Below, piece by piece: positions 45,748 through 56,238 of a stretch of 64,000 nucleotides of DNA (its first letter is position 1; each line of letters starts with the position of its first letter). The position numbers were made by a program, and so were the translations under genes. The stretch lies in the NCBI RefSeq assembly GCF_014204325.1, contig NZ_JACHKT010000001.1, positions 124,001 to 188,000 of the forward strand, written 5' to 3'. Source of the stretch: Arcicella rosea. GTDB taxonomy: Bacteria > Bacteroidota > Bacteroidia > Cytophagales > Spirosomataceae. A model generated the notes under the pieces. That model ran no database searches. It saw only the letters and a list, made by a program, of their open reading frames with translations, and was not told the origin of the DNA.

Positions 45748-47340
45748 ATGAAAAAAAATGCACTTCTAATCAGCATCTTGTGTTTATCAGCTACTTTTTT
45801 CCAGACAAATGCTCAGAAAATCGCTGAAAAATATGCTAAAACCATTACGGTAAAAGACCTAAGAAAACACCTTACTTTTATCGCTTCTGATAGTCTAAAA
45901 GGACGAGACACTGGTTCGCCAGAACAAAAAGTAGCCGCAGAATATATCGCCAAACAATTTGATAGTTATGGTTTAAAAGGTCCAGTTAATGGAAAGTCTT
46001 ATCTTCAACCAGTAGATTTAATAAAACGTGGTTGGGGAGATTTTTACTTGAAAACAAAGACGAAAGAATTCAAATACTTGTTTGATTTTATTGCCAATAC
46101 GATTTCACCAATGCCACAAGAAGAAAACTTTGAAGTAGTTTTTGTAGGATATGGCATTGAAGATAAAGCTTTAAACGATTACGAAAGTACAAATGTAAAT
46201 GGTAAAATCGTTGTCGCTTTTGAAGGTGAGCCACGTTTAGCAGATGGAAGTTACTTGATTTCAGGCAATACAGAAATGTCTAAATGGAGTAAAGGAGAAG
46301 CTTGGAAAGAGAAAATGGCTACAGCTAAAAGTAAAGGAGCAAAGGCTCTATTGTTGATTTCAAAACAAAGTGTTGAAGAGTTTGATAAAGTAATCAAGCA
46401 ACGTCAAACGATGCTAAAACGCTTTGGTAATGCAAGACTTGGCTTTGCTGACCAAAAAGACCCACAAGGTTCTGACTTTGCTGTTTTAACAGTTGGACCA
46501 ACAATGGCTGCTGATTTATTTAATACAACGGTTGCTCAATTGGAAGTTCTAAAAGAAAAAGCCATTACAAAAAGTGTTGCTAATCAATTAGAAAAGCAAT
46601 CTGTTGGAATAAAAATTGAAAGAACGGCTCAACCAGTTGAGACTTACAATGTATTGGGTTACTTAGAAGGAACTGATAAAAAAGACGAATTAGTGATTGT
46701 TTCTGCACATTATGACCACGTAGGAGTAACCGACGGGAAAATCTATAATGGTGCTGATGATGATGGTTCTGGAACGGTTTCTGTATTAGAAGTAGCTCAG
46801 GCATTTGGTCAAGCCGCAAAAGCGGGAAATAAACCTCGTAGAAGTATGCTTTTTTTAACAGTAACTGGCGAGGAAAAAGGTTTATTGGGTTCTGAATTTT
46901 ATGTGACTCATCCAGTTTTTCCATTAGCAAGTACTGTCAGCGACATTCATATTGATATGGTTGGTAGGTCTGACAAGGAACACGAAGGCAAAGGAGATTA
47001 TATTTATGTAATTGGTTCTGATAAACTTTCTTCAGAATTACATGCTTCTTTGATTGAACAAAATGATAAACATAATCCTATCAATTTAGATTTCCGTTAT
47101 AACGACCCGAATGATCCAAACCGTTTTTATTATCGTTCAGATCATTACAATTTTGCTAAAAATAAAATCCCAGTAGCGTTTTTCTTCAATGGTGTGCATG
47201 ACGATTATCACCAACCTACTGATGATATTGAGAAAATAGAATTCGAGCAAATGGAAAAAAGAGCTAAATTGATTTTCTATTTAACTTGGGATGTTGCTAA
47301 TCGTGATAAGAGACTTGTTGTAGATTCAGATAAAAAATAG
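45748..47340 (+). CDS. Secreted M28 family metallopeptidase with extra middle domain
   Basis: 530 residues with signal peptide (cleavage after TNAQ, about 22). M28 zinc sites: SAHYDHVG, GADDDGSGTVSVLE, TGEEKGLLGSEFY, IDMVGR, and a final His in the DDYHQPTDD region. Between the N-terminal part and the catalytic domain lies about 170 residues (roughly 100-290) with a PA-domain-like character (EEVVFVGYGIEDK-like segment, GKIVVAFEGEP). Aminopeptidase-type activity likely. Followed by a shorter paralogue, from which it is separated by a 19-bp inverted repeat. Confidence 0.93.
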   Translation: MKKNALLISILCLSATFFQTNAQKIAEKYAKTITVKDLRKHLTFIASDSLKGRDTGSPEQKVAAEYIAKQFDSYGLKGPVNGKSYLQPVDLIKRGWGDFYLKTKTKEFKYLFDFIANTISPMPQEENFEVVFVGYGIEDKALNDYESTNVNGKIVVAFEGEPRLADGSYLISGNTEMSKWSKGEAWKEKMATAKSKGAKALLLISKQSVEEFDKVIKQRQTMLKRFGNARLGFADQKDPQGSDFAVLTVGPTMAADLFNTTVAQLEVLKEKAITKSVANQLEKQSVGIKIERTAQPVETYNVLGYLEGTDKKDELVIVSAHYDHVGVTDGKIYNGADDDGSGTVSVLEVAQAFGQAAKAGNKPRRSMLFLTVTGEEKGLLGSEFYVTHPVFPLASTVSDIHIDMVGRSDKEHEGKGDYIYVIGSDKLSSELHASLIEQNDKHNPINLDFRYNDPNDPNRFYYRSDHYNFAKNKIPVAFFFNGVHDDYHQPTDDIEKIEFEQMEKRAKLIFYLTWDVANRDKRLVVDSDKK

Positions 47341-47370
47341 GTTTCTCTTCCATCCATTTTACGTTAATTT

Positions 47371-47427
47371 AATAAATCTAGGCTTCAATTTGTGAATAAA
47401 TATTCCAGATTGAAGCCTAGATTTATT
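47371..47427 (+). terminator. 19-bp perfect inverted repeat between the M28 genes
   Basis: Arms 47371-47389 (AATAAATCTAGGCTTCAAT) and 47409-47427 are perfectly complementary around a 19-nt loop. No T tract follows directly. It lies between the first gene's stop and the ATG of the second, ten bases upstream of that ATG. Confidence 0.7.
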
Positions 47428-47436
47428 CGTTTATTT

Positions 47437-48465
47437 ATGAAAAAATATTTCTTTTTTCTGCTAATTCTATTCAGTGCTGTTTCTGATGAATTGACTGTTA
47501 CTTATTTTGCTAATACAATTTCTATCGAAAACTTACAAAAGCATTTAAGCTTTTTGGCAAGTGATAGTTTAAGAGGTCGCTTAACAGGTTCAAAAGAACA
47601 GAAAATTGCAGCGGAGTATCTGGCAAAGTATTTTCAAGAAAATGGATTGAAAGCGATTGTCACACAGAATACTTCTGATTCTTCATTTTTTCAGTCGTTT
47701 TACATCAAAAAGTATTTTGGCGGACAACACAGTATTATGTTGAATCCAACCAATAAAATGCGTCGAGCCAAGAATGTAATTGCTACCGAAAATGTAATTG
47801 GCTTTTTGGAAGGAACCGATAAAAAAGATGAAGTATTGGTTATTTCAGCACATTACGACCATATCGGCACAAAAAATGGAACAGTATTCAATGGTGCAGA
47901 CGACGATGGTTCGGGAACAGTAGCCATGATGGAAATGGCAAGAGTTTTTTCAGAAGCTAAAAAACAAGGTAAAAGCCCAAGAAGAAGTATTTTATTTATC
48001 GCTTTTGCAGGGGAAGAATATGGACTTTTAGGTTCAGAATATTATACCGAAAAGCCAGTAATTCCCTTGAAAAACACGATTTGTGATTTGAATATCGACA
48101 TGGTTGGAAGAATTGATGACTTCCACACCAATCAAAAAGACTATATTTATTTGATTGGTTCAGATAAAATTTCTCAAGAACTTCATGAACTAAGCGAACG
48201 TAATAATGAACTTTTCACAAAGCTAACATTGGACTATAGCTATAATTCAGAATCACACCCACAACAATTGTACTATCGCTCAGACCATTATAATTTCGCC
48301 AAAAATAAGATCCCAATCATCTTTTACTTCGATGGCGAACATCCAGATTATCATCAACCAACGGATGATGTCGATAAAATTGATTTTGAATTACTTAAAA
48401 AAAGAACCCAATTGGTGTTTTATACCGCTTGGGAAATTGCCAATCGTGAAGGAGCATTAAAGTAA
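47437..48465 (+). CDS. Short M28 family metallopeptidase, tandem paralogue
   Basis: 342 residues from ATG 47437 (MKKYFFFLLILFSAV). The open frame reaches a GTG at 47392 inside the loop of the inverted repeat, which is unlikely to be used. All zinc-site segments are kept: SAHYDHIG, NGADDDGSGTVAMME, AGEEYGLLGSEYY, IDMVGR, HPDYHQPTDD. Compared with the neighbour it lacks the middle domain of about 170 residues. Same ends (IPIIFYFDGEHPDYHQPTDD) show a tandem duplication followed by domain loss or gain. The signal sequence is weaker than in the first copy. Confidence 0.92.
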   Translation: MKKYFFFLLILFSAVSDELTVTYFANTISIENLQKHLSFLASDSLRGRLTGSKEQKIAAEYLAKYFQENGLKAIVTQNTSDSSFFQSFYIKKYFGGQHSIMLNPTNKMRRAKNVIATENVIGFLEGTDKKDEVLVISAHYDHIGTKNGTVFNGADDDGSGTVAMMEMARVFSEAKKQGKSPRRSILFIAFAGEEYGLLGSEYYTEKPVIPLKNTICDLNIDMVGRIDDFHTNQKDYIYLIGSDKISQELHELSERNNELFTKLTLDYSYNSESHPQQLYYRSDHYNFAKNKIPIIFYFDGEHPDYHQPTDDVDKIDFELLKKRTQLVFYTAWEIANREGALK

Positions 48466-48468
48466 TTC

Positions 48469-49035
48469 TTAACTAAGAATCGCTTTTTCGATTACTTCTG
48501 GAAAATGTTTATGTTCTAATACTTGTCCTTTTTTTGCAACATCTTCGGGCGTATCAGTTGGTAAAACTGGATAAGAAGCTTGGAAAATGATAGCTCCTTC
48601 GTCGTAATGTTCATTCACCAAGTGAATTGTAATACCCGATTCTGTTTCTTTATTTTCTACCACAGCTTCATGCACAAAATGCCCGTACATACCTTTTCCC
48701 CCAAATTTTGGTAAAAGTGCTGGATGAATATTGATAATTTTGTTTGGGAAAGCTTCTACTACATTTTTAGGAACAAGCCATAAAAAGCCCGCTAGAATTA
48801 CCCAGTCGATTTGGTTTTCTTTCAGAATATCAACTACTTCTCCTGATTTGAATTGTTGGCGATTGAACATCACCAAAGGAATATTTAGTCGTTCAGCTCT
48901 TTGAATTACTCCTGCTTCAGGGTTATTACAAAGAAAAAGTTTTACGTTGATTTCTTTTGAAGCTGAAAAGTATTCAACGATGCGTTCGGCATTTGAGCCT
49001 GAACCAGAAGCGAAAATGGCAATATTTTTAGACAA
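48469..49035 (-). CDS. purN: Phosphoribosylglycinamide formyltransferase
   Basis: 188 residues; transfers formyl from 10-formyl-THF to GAR in purine synthesis. MSKNIAIFASGSGSNAERIV phosphate-binding start, NIHPALLPKFGGKGMYG with the catalytic Asn-His pair, ITIHLVNEHYDEGAIIFQ with the catalytic Asp. Convergent with the M28 gene; stop codons three bases apart. Other purine genes (purE, purK) are 8 kb away. Confidence 0.95.
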   Translation of the reverse strand: MSKNIAIFASGSGSNAERIVEYFSASKEINVKLFLCNNPEAGVIQRAERLNIPLVMFNRQQFKSGEVVDILKENQIDWVILAGFLWLVPKNVVEAFPNKIINIHPALLPKFGGKGMYGHFVHEAVVENKETESGITIHLVNEHYDEGAIIFQASYPVLPTDTPEDVAKKGQVLEHKHFPEVIEKAILS

Positions 49036-49133
49036 AATAGATTGGTTTTAACAAATTACAAACAAATTTAAGCATAGATTTACAACCGAACTTAACTTTT
49101 CTACGTCTTTGTTAAAACTTAAATATCTAAATC

Positions 49134-49667
49134 ATGAAAAAGAATATTTATCGTACTGTAGCAGTTGCTCTATTAACAACTTTTGTTTGGGCATGTGGTA
49201 TAACGCTTGACCCAACACCATTATGCGGATGTTCGCCAGTTCTTAGTCTGAGTGACATCATGGTTGGGAAATGGAATTTTGTCGGTTATGTCAAAGAAGA
49301 TAGTTTGGTGATTGAAAAAGAGTTAGTCAAGGCAAGTACAGCAAAGTTTCCTGTTGATTTGGAGATAGCTCGTAATAATACTGCCCAAAATATCAACGAT
49401 TTAACAATCAATGGAAAATCAGCTGTTAATATCTACAATGGGAGCATGACACTAGCTACAAGTACTAGTTGGAGGGATTGGACTGGTTTGACAAGTGGAA
49501 GTTTAGGACAGACCAAAATGGCAGGTTCACCAACTGAAATGGCTTTTGAATTAAAGTATTTTAATAGTTTACTGGTAAGCGAACAAGTTAAAATTGAAGA
49601 TGGGATGAATCTCTTATTAAGAATCAAGATTCCAAATGATGAGATGCTTTTTGTAAGAAAGCGATAA
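49134..49667 (+). CDS. META-domain-like lipoprotein
   Basis: 177 residues. Lipobox VWAC with Cys21, then a short Cys-containing segment (PLCGCSPV). The remainder has the HslJ/META pattern: MVGKWNFVGYV, a KFPVDLEI strand, NGKSAVNIYNGSM, TKMAGSPTEMAFE (the conserved TxMA near Cys/Glu), and a final DEMLFVRK strand. In other bacteria META proteins relate to heat shock or envelope stress. Divergent from purN; its end shares a long terminator with the next gene. Confidence 0.75.
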   Translation: MKKNIYRTVAVALLTTFVWACGITLDPTPLCGCSPVLSLSDIMVGKWNFVGYVKEDSLVIEKELVKASTAKFPVDLEIARNNTAQNINDLTINGKSAVNIYNGSMTLATSTSWRDWTGLTSGSLGQTKMAGSPTEMAFELKYFNSLLVSEQVKIEDGMNLLLRIKIPNDEMLFVRKR

Positions 49668-49712
49668 AATAACAGAGGCGAATGAATTAATTTCATTCGC
49701 CTCTGTTATTTT
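49666..49712. terminator. Bidirectional terminator
   Basis: 21-bp perfect arms (AAAATAACAGAGGCGAATGAA and complement) around a 5-nt loop, between convergent genes; A/T tracts at both ends. Confidence 0.9.
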
Positions 49713-50424
49713 AAAGTTGATTCGTGATCATTTTCTGCAAAACCTTTTCTTCTAAATATCCTGTAGTTCGTTTTACTTGTTTCCCATTTTTGAAAATGAT
49801 AAAAGTCGGAATTTCATCTACTTTATAATTTTCTATAACTGCTTTGCTGGCATTAGCATCTACTTTTACAAATTTTACTTTTCCAGTTAATTCCTGTGAA
49901 AGCTTATCTACTGTTGGCATCATTTTGATACATGGGCCGCACCATGAAGCAAAAAAGTCTAGCACTACTACTTCGTTTTCTTTCAAAATAGCTTCAATAT
50001 CTGTTTTGCTATAACCCTTTGCATTAGTATTTTCCTTTGAACCTTCTACGGGTAAATTACTAGCAGTCCATTTCAAATAACCACCTTGAAGGTCGTAAAC
50101 AGTCGTAAAACCATTTTGCTTCAATACTTCAGCCGCTGCTTTGCTTCTTCCACCAGACAGACAATACACGAAAACAGGTTTAGTTTTATCTAAAGCATTT
50201 AACTTTTGAATAAAATCTGGGCTACGATAATCAATATTCTGTGCTTTTGTTAGATGTCCACCTCCATATTCGCCAGCAGTACGAACATCTAAAAGCTGTG
50301 CATTGCTAGTTTCAGAATATTTTTTCTGAAATTCATCAGTTGACAGAACTTGTGAGAGGCTTATGCTTATATTTGCAGTATAAAGTATGGTTAAAAATAT
50401 AAATGTGCGAATAATATTTTTCAT
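49711..50424 (-). CDS. Exported rhodanese-thioredoxin fusion protein
   Basis: 237 residues. Signal peptide (about 1-24, ending SLSQ), rhodanese domain at about 27-125 with LLDVRTAGEYGGGHL and the active loop VYCLSGGRS, then a thioredoxin domain at about 133-237 with FFASWCGPCIKMMP and the cis-proline IPTFIIF. This two-domain order points to periplasmic thiol or sulfur chemistry: persulfide carried on the rhodanese Cys could be reduced by the adjacent CxxC (inference). Convergent with the META gene and divergent from eno. Confidence 0.92.
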   Translation of the reverse strand: MKNIIRTFIFLTILYTANISISLSQVLSTDEFQKKYSETSNAQLLDVRTAGEYGGGHLTKAQNIDYRSPDFIQKLNALDKTKPVFVYCLSGGRSKAAAEVLKQNGFTTVYDLQGGYLKWTASNLPVEGSKENTNAKGYSKTDIEAILKENEVVVLDFFASWCGPCIKMMPTVDKLSQELTGKVKFVKVDANASKAVIENYKVDEIPTFIIFKNGKQVKRTTGYLEEKVLQKMITNQL

Positions 50425-50601
50425 TATTTTTAGTATTAAGATTAACTAACTGTGAAAGTATTAGAAAAGTACAAGCAATCTTGAAAAAAGGCTTAAATTT
50501 GTTCTCAATATTTAATTAAAGTATTCAAATCATGTTGAAATAGATTTTATTTTCAGCGATTGAAGAAATATTTTATTTGAACAACAGAGAGTATTATCTA
50601 A

Positions 50602-51927
<1,326 letters not shown>

Positions 51928-51945
51928 TTGGAAACAATATATTTG

Positions 51946-51987
51946 AAAGAGCCTTGCAACGTTTTTTGCAAGGCTCTTTCATTTTTT
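51946..51987 (+). terminator. Terminator after eno
   Basis: Stem AAAGAGCCTTGCAA / TTGCAAGGCTCTTT with a 6-nt loop, then CATTTTTT. Confidence 0.9.
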
Positions 51988-52080
51988 AGGGCTGAAATAC
52001 TTTATATTTGTATATCTAAAAAGCAACACTTGCCATTGTTTGTGTCTCTATAAGCAATGTAGTTCATGAAAACACGAATT

Positions 52081-52413
52081 ATGGCAGATTTTCTTGACAT
52101 CAACATGAAAAGATTACTCTTAGTAAAATATAGATTTTATACACTAACACTATCAGTATTGGTCGTATGGATGCTTTGTTTTGATGATAACAATGTGTTT
52201 GCACAGATAAAAATGTATCGAGAGTTAAGTCGATTGGAAGATGAAATAGCTTATTATGCTGAGAAATTGAAGGAAGTTGAAAGGGATAAAGTAGAAGTAA
52301 TGGGAAGTCCGAGTTTGATTGAAAAGTTTGCTCGTGAAAAATACCTTATGAAAAAGCCCAATGAAGAGATTTTTGTGATTGTCGATGAAGACAATCTGCC
52401 ATTAGAGAAGTAA
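52081..52413 (+). CDS. Septum formation initiator FtsB/DivIC-like protein
   Basis: About 110 residues: one transmembrane helix (FYTLTLSVLVVWMLCF), then a coiled coil (RELSRLEDEIAYYAEKLKEV) and SPSLIEKFAREKYLMKKPNE, the DivIC/FtsB signature. Start may be 52066, 52081 or 52105 (MKRLLL). A -7 element TATATTTG lies at 52003-52010. It is the expected coiled-coil partner of the FtsL-like protein at 29.2 kb. Position after eno is usual in Bacteroidota. Confidence 0.88.
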   Translation: MADFLDINMKRLLLVKYRFYTLTLSVLVVWMLCFDDNNVFAQIKMYRELSRLEDEIAYYAEKLKEVERDKVEVMGSPSLIEKFAREKYLMKKPNEEIFVIVDEDNLPLEK

Positions 52414-52439
52414 ATCTTTTCAAAATAAATGTAAATGAG

Positions 52440-52472
52440 CCTGTAATACTAAGCCGTTTTACAGGTTTTTTT
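52440..52472 (+). terminator. Terminator after the FtsB-like gene
   Basis: Stem CCTGTAA / TTACAGG with a 12-nt loop, then seven T residues. Confidence 0.75.
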
Positions 52473-52547
52473 GTGAAATTTGTAACCAGCTTTATTTTAT
52501 ACAATTCCTAGCTTCTGTCAAGATTTGAATTGTTTAGCGTTTTAAAA

Positions 52548-53045
52548 ATGATGTTAAAAATTTTATTTGTTTGTACTGGTAATATTTGTCGTTCGCCTAT
52601 TGCGGAGGAAACTTTTAGAAGAGCTGTAAAAGCCCGTGGTTTACAGCGTGTCATTCAGTGTGATTCTGCCGCTACTCATGCTTATCATATCGGAGATTTA
52701 CCCGACCCACGAACTCGTAAAAATGCGGAATCGCATGGCTTACAACTTACTCATCATTGTAGAAAACTTTCTGGCGAAGATTTTTCAGTATTTGATTATA
52801 TCGTAGCGATGGATTATTACAATATGGAAAATATTCAAACCATCAGCGCACGTTCTATCGGCATTAAACAATCGGAAGAAAATTGCTTTTTGTACAGAAA
52901 ATTTGACAATGTACTTCAAAATAAAGTAATGGAAGTACCAGATCCATATTATGGAAATTCTAATAATTTTGAAGAGGTTTATCAGATTGTGAATCGTTGT
53001 GCAGAAACTTTTATAGATTTTTTAATTGATAAACATCATTTGTAG
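52548..53045 (+). CDS. Low-molecular-weight protein-tyrosine phosphatase
   Basis: About 165 residues. The P-loop FVCTGNICRSP (CxxxxxR-S, catalytic Cys within the first 12 residues) and the general-acid loop VPDPYYG near the C-terminus are the two hallmarks. The start is the ATG at 52548 or the next codon; the frame extends six codons upstream. May act on tyrosine phosphoproteins or polysaccharide kinases. Its stop abuts the next gene's start with no gap, so the two are coupled. Confidence 0.93.
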   Translation: MMLKILFVCTGNICRSPIAEETFRRAVKARGLQRVIQCDSAATHAYHIGDLPDPRTRKNAESHGLQLTHHCRKLSGEDFSVFDYIVAMDYYNMENIQTISARSIGIKQSEENCFLYRKFDNVLQNKVMEVPDPYYGNSNNFEEVYQIVNRCAETFIDFLIDKHHL

Positions 53046-53645
53046 ATGAAAGGATTAGTCTTAATATTACTAACATTAATTTCAACTGAGATTTTAGCAC
53101 AATCTTATCAAGAAAGTATTGCAAAACACCGAGAGCATTATAAAAATGAGTTTTTGGAAAGTAGTAATAGTCCATTGAAAAAGGTGGATTTAGCTTTTCT
53201 TCGTTTTTATGAGCCTGATGAAAACTTCAAAGTAAATTGTACTTTCAAAAAATCTGATAATGTTAGTCCATTTAAGATGATGACTTCTTCTGGAAAAAAG
53301 AAAGAGTATTATAAATATGGAGTACTTTCTTTTCAGTTGCAAGGGCAAAATGTTGAATTGAATGTTTATAGAAGTATAGATTTGATGCGTGTTCCGAAGT
53401 ACAAAAATTACTTATTTATTCCATTCAAAGATGCAACAAATGGCAAAGATACTTATGGTGGTGGACGTTATTTAGAACTTGAAACTACCGATATTCAAAA
53501 TGATAGCGTAATTTTAGACTTTAATAAAGCATATAATCCTTATTGTGCTTTCAGTGATGGATATTCTTGCCCGATTCCTCCTAAAGAAAACCACTTAACG
53601 GTGTCGATTGAAGCAGGAGAGAAGACTTTCGGCAAAGAACATTAA
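53046..53645 (+). CDS. DUF1684 family exported protein
   Basis: 199 residues with signal peptide (about 1-18, ending ILAQ). DUF1684 features: FKDATNGKDTYGGGRYLELE at about 127-146 and NPYCAFSDGYSCPIPPKENH at about 164-183, then VSIEAGEKTF. The Cys-containing NPYCAYS...CPIPP stretch is the family core. Function not established. It starts on the base after the phosphatase stop. Confidence 0.88.
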   Translation: MKGLVLILLTLISTEILAQSYQESIAKHREHYKNEFLESSNSPLKKVDLAFLRFYEPDENFKVNCTFKKSDNVSPFKMMTSSGKKKEYYKYGVLSFQLQGQNVELNVYRSIDLMRVPKYKNYLFIPFKDATNGKDTYGGGRYLELETTDIQNDSVILDFNKAYNPYCAFSDGYSCPIPPKENHLTVSIEAGEKTFGKEH

Positions 53646-53839
53646 GTGATTATGGTGAATTGTGAGCGGTCCGCCGCAGCGGTGATGAGTTGTGAATAGT
53701 TTGGAGATAGTTTTCAAGATACTGATTTTCAATATGTTATTTGATTTATCGAATTTTAAAAATTATAATAAACTCAAAGCTCATTACTCAAAGCTTACAG
53801 CTAATTTCTAACGTTAATAAAACAAATCAAGCAATACAC

Positions 53840-55360
53840 GTGGACAAAAAAGTAATTTTAATCATCCTTGACGGTTGGGGAATAGCTCAGAAGGGTTATG
53901 AAGACCGTTCGGCAATCATTGCAGCCAAAACGCCATTTTATGATTCTATTTTGGCGAATAATCCAAACAGTACTTTGGTGACTTTTGGTCCTGAAGTAGG
54001 TTTACCAGAAGGTCAGTTTGGTAACTCAGAGGTTGGTCACATGAATTTAGGGGCTGGTCGTACTATCAAACAAAGTTTAGTACGCTTAAATGATGCGATT
54101 GAACAAGATACACTTCGCCATGAACCTGTTTTAGTGAAAGCGATTAAGTATGCAAAAGATAATAACAAGCCTTTCCATTTGATGGGTTTAGTGTCAGACG
54201 GTGGTGTACACGCACACATCAATCACGTAAAAGCATTATGTAATGTTTTGAAAGATAATGGTTTAGATAAAGTATATATTCATGCTTTTACAGATGGGCG
54301 TGATACTGACCCTAAATCTGGAAAAGGTTATATCGCCGATTTGTCTTCTTTCTTAACTACTTCAGTGGGTAAAATTGCCAGCGTAACGGGTCGCTATTTT
54401 GCCATGGACAGAGACAATCGTTGGGAACGTATTCAAAAAGCTTATGACGTAATGGTTAAAGGAATTGGAACTCAAACTGAAGATGTTTTGGCTTCAATTG
54501 CTGCTTCTTACGAAGCTGGAGTAACGGATGAATTCATCGAACCACTTTTAGTAACTGAAAATGGAAAACCTGTTGCTACTATCGAAGAAGGTGACGTAGT
54601 GTTATGTTTCAATTATCGTACAGACCGTCCGCAGGAAATCACAAAGGCTTTAACGCAACAAGATTTCCCTGAAAATGGTATGAAGAAATTGGATATTCAG
54701 TATTATACTTTAACGAATTATAATAAATCTTTCACAGGAATTAATGTAATTTTTGATGATAGTAACTTACCTGCTACTTTGGGTGAAGTATTGTCTGAAG
54801 CTGGTAAAAAACAAATCAGAATTGCAGAAACTGAGAAGTATCCACACGTTACTTTCTTCTTCTCTGGCGGACGTAACGAAGAGTTTGCAGGTGAAAGTCG
54901 TATTCTTTGTAATTCACCGAAAGTGGCTACTTATGATTTACAACCAGAAATGTCTGTTTATGAAGTACGTGACAGCTTAGTGCCTGCTTTAGCAGATGAA
55001 AAAGCTGATTTCGTTTGTTTGAACTTCGCTAATCCTGATATGGTTGGACATACTGGCGATTTCCAAGCGGTAGTAGATGCTTGCGAAGCAGTTGATAAAT
55101 CTTTAGAAGCCGTTGTAACAACAGGTATTGAACATGGTTATTCTGTCATTGTATTAGCTGACCACGGAAATGCTGATTATATGATTAATGATGATGGTTC
55201 ACCAAATACACAACACAGCTTAAACCTTGTGCCTTGTATTTTGATTGACAAAGATAAAAAAGCCATCAAAAATGGTAAATTAGGTGATATTGCTCCAACT
55301 ATTTTAGATTTGATGGGTGTTGAAAAGCCTGCTATTATGACGGGAGTAAGTTTAGTTTAG
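53840..55360 (+). CDS. gpmI: 2,3-bisphosphoglycerate-independent phosphoglycerate mutase
   Basis: 506 residues from the GTG at 53840 (VDKKVILIILDGWG). An in-frame ATG at 53741 would add 33 residues without family resemblance, including unstructured Ile/Lys/Asn sequence, so GTG is preferred. Alkaline-phosphatase fold: LDGWG metal site, GNSEVGHMNLGAGR with the phosphorylated Ser, TDGRDTDPKSG, and LADHGNADYM near the C-terminus. Mn-dependent glycolytic step; with eno nearby, two successive glycolytic enzymes lie 3 kb apart. A terminator follows. Confidence 0.95.
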   Translation: MDKKVILIILDGWGIAQKGYEDRSAIIAAKTPFYDSILANNPNSTLVTFGPEVGLPEGQFGNSEVGHMNLGAGRTIKQSLVRLNDAIEQDTLRHEPVLVKAIKYAKDNNKPFHLMGLVSDGGVHAHINHVKALCNVLKDNGLDKVYIHAFTDGRDTDPKSGKGYIADLSSFLTTSVGKIASVTGRYFAMDRDNRWERIQKAYDVMVKGIGTQTEDVLASIAASYEAGVTDEFIEPLLVTENGKPVATIEEGDVVLCFNYRTDRPQEITKALTQQDFPENGMKKLDIQYYTLTNYNKSFTGINVIFDDSNLPATLGEVLSEAGKKQIRIAETEKYPHVTFFFSGGRNEEFAGESRILCNSPKVATYDLQPEMSVYEVRDSLVPALADEKADFVCLNFANPDMVGHTGDFQAVVDACEAVDKSLEAVVTTGIEHGYSVIVLADHGNADYMINDDGSPNTQHSLNLVPCILIDKDKKAIKNGKLGDIAPTILDLMGVEKPAIMTGVSLV

Positions 55361-55384
55361 GAGCTGTTAATGATGAATGAACAT

Positions 55385-55421
55385 AAAAAAGGTCAGGTTT
55401 TAAAACACCTGACCTTTTTAT
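55385..55421 (+). terminator. Terminator after gpmI
   Basis: Stem AAAAAGGTCAGGT / ACCTGACCTTTTT with an 8-nt loop; A and T tracts make it usable for both strands. Confidence 0.9.
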
Positions 55422-55461
55422 ATGCTCTTTTTAAAATATTTTACATTAAACATTACATCTT

Positions 55462-56160
55462 TTAAGGTAATGGAATAATCAATTTTTCGCCTCTTTCTGT
55501 TAAATCCTTGGTCTTTTTATTAGCATCCATGATTAATTGTTTGCTAACGCCATATTTCTGAGCAACTACTCTTAAAATATCACCAGGCCCAACTGTATGA
55601 ATCGCCTTTACTTTAACATTCAATTTTGTAATACCCACTTTGATTCCTTCTGGTTTTATATCAGGATTAAGCGTTTGTAAAGCAGCTTTACTGATATGAT
55701 AACGATTGGCAATACCATAAAAAGTTTCCCCAGATTGTACAGTATGCACAAAAGTTGTTCCTTTTAAAGGTGCTTCCGTGGTTTTCTTTTCAGTTTTAGC
55801 TAGTTCTTCTGCCTTTTTGGCTTCTTCTTTTTTCTTCTCAGCTACTTTTTCGTCTTTAGCTTTATTATCTTGCTTTGCTGATTCATCAACGGTTGTTGAA
55901 GCTTTTTTATCTTCTTTCTCTGCACCTTCTTCTGGCATTTCTGTAACAGGTGCACTTACAAGGTCAGCATCTTCTTGTCCTTTCATCGCATCCGATTTTG
56001 GCGGAGTACTTAGCACAACTTCTGTTTTGGTGGTATCATCACTCATCGACTGCCAACCAACATAAAGCAAAGCAATTACCAATGCCACTAATACCAAAAG
56101 GGTAATCATGGGAATGTTTGAATTTTCTTCTGCTGGGCGAGGATTACGATAGTCTTCCAT
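55462..56160 (-). CDS. Membrane-anchored protein with two LysM domains
   Basis: 232 residues from ATG 56160 (MEDYRNPRPAEEN); the frame extends 16 codons further up. One transmembrane helix at about 18-36, then a long Lys/Glu/Ala-rich linker (about 50-130), and two LysM modules: VHTVQSGETFYGIANRYHIS and IHTVGPGDILRVVAQKYGVS, ending GEKLIIPL. LysM binds peptidoglycan GlcNAc. No catalytic domain, so an anchoring or scaffold role across the periplasm is likely. Downstream of purE on the same strand, 78 bases apart. Confidence 0.9.
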   Translation of the reverse strand: MEDYRNPRPAEENSNIPMITLLVLVALVIALLYVGWQSMSDDTTKTEVVLSTPPKSDAMKGQEDADLVSAPVTEMPEEGAEKEDKKASTTVDESAKQDNKAKDEKVAEKKKEEAKKAEELAKTEKKTTEAPLKGTTFVHTVQSGETFYGIANRYHISKAALQTLNPDIKPEGIKVGITKLNVKVKAIHTVGPGDILRVVAQKYGVSKQLIMDANKKTKDLTERGEKLIIPLP

Positions 56161-56238
56161 ATTTCGTAAGGATTGGTGAGGTTTGTTTAGCAAGAAAACA
56201 ATTTTCAACTACTAAAAGTATAAAAATCTCTAAAACTA

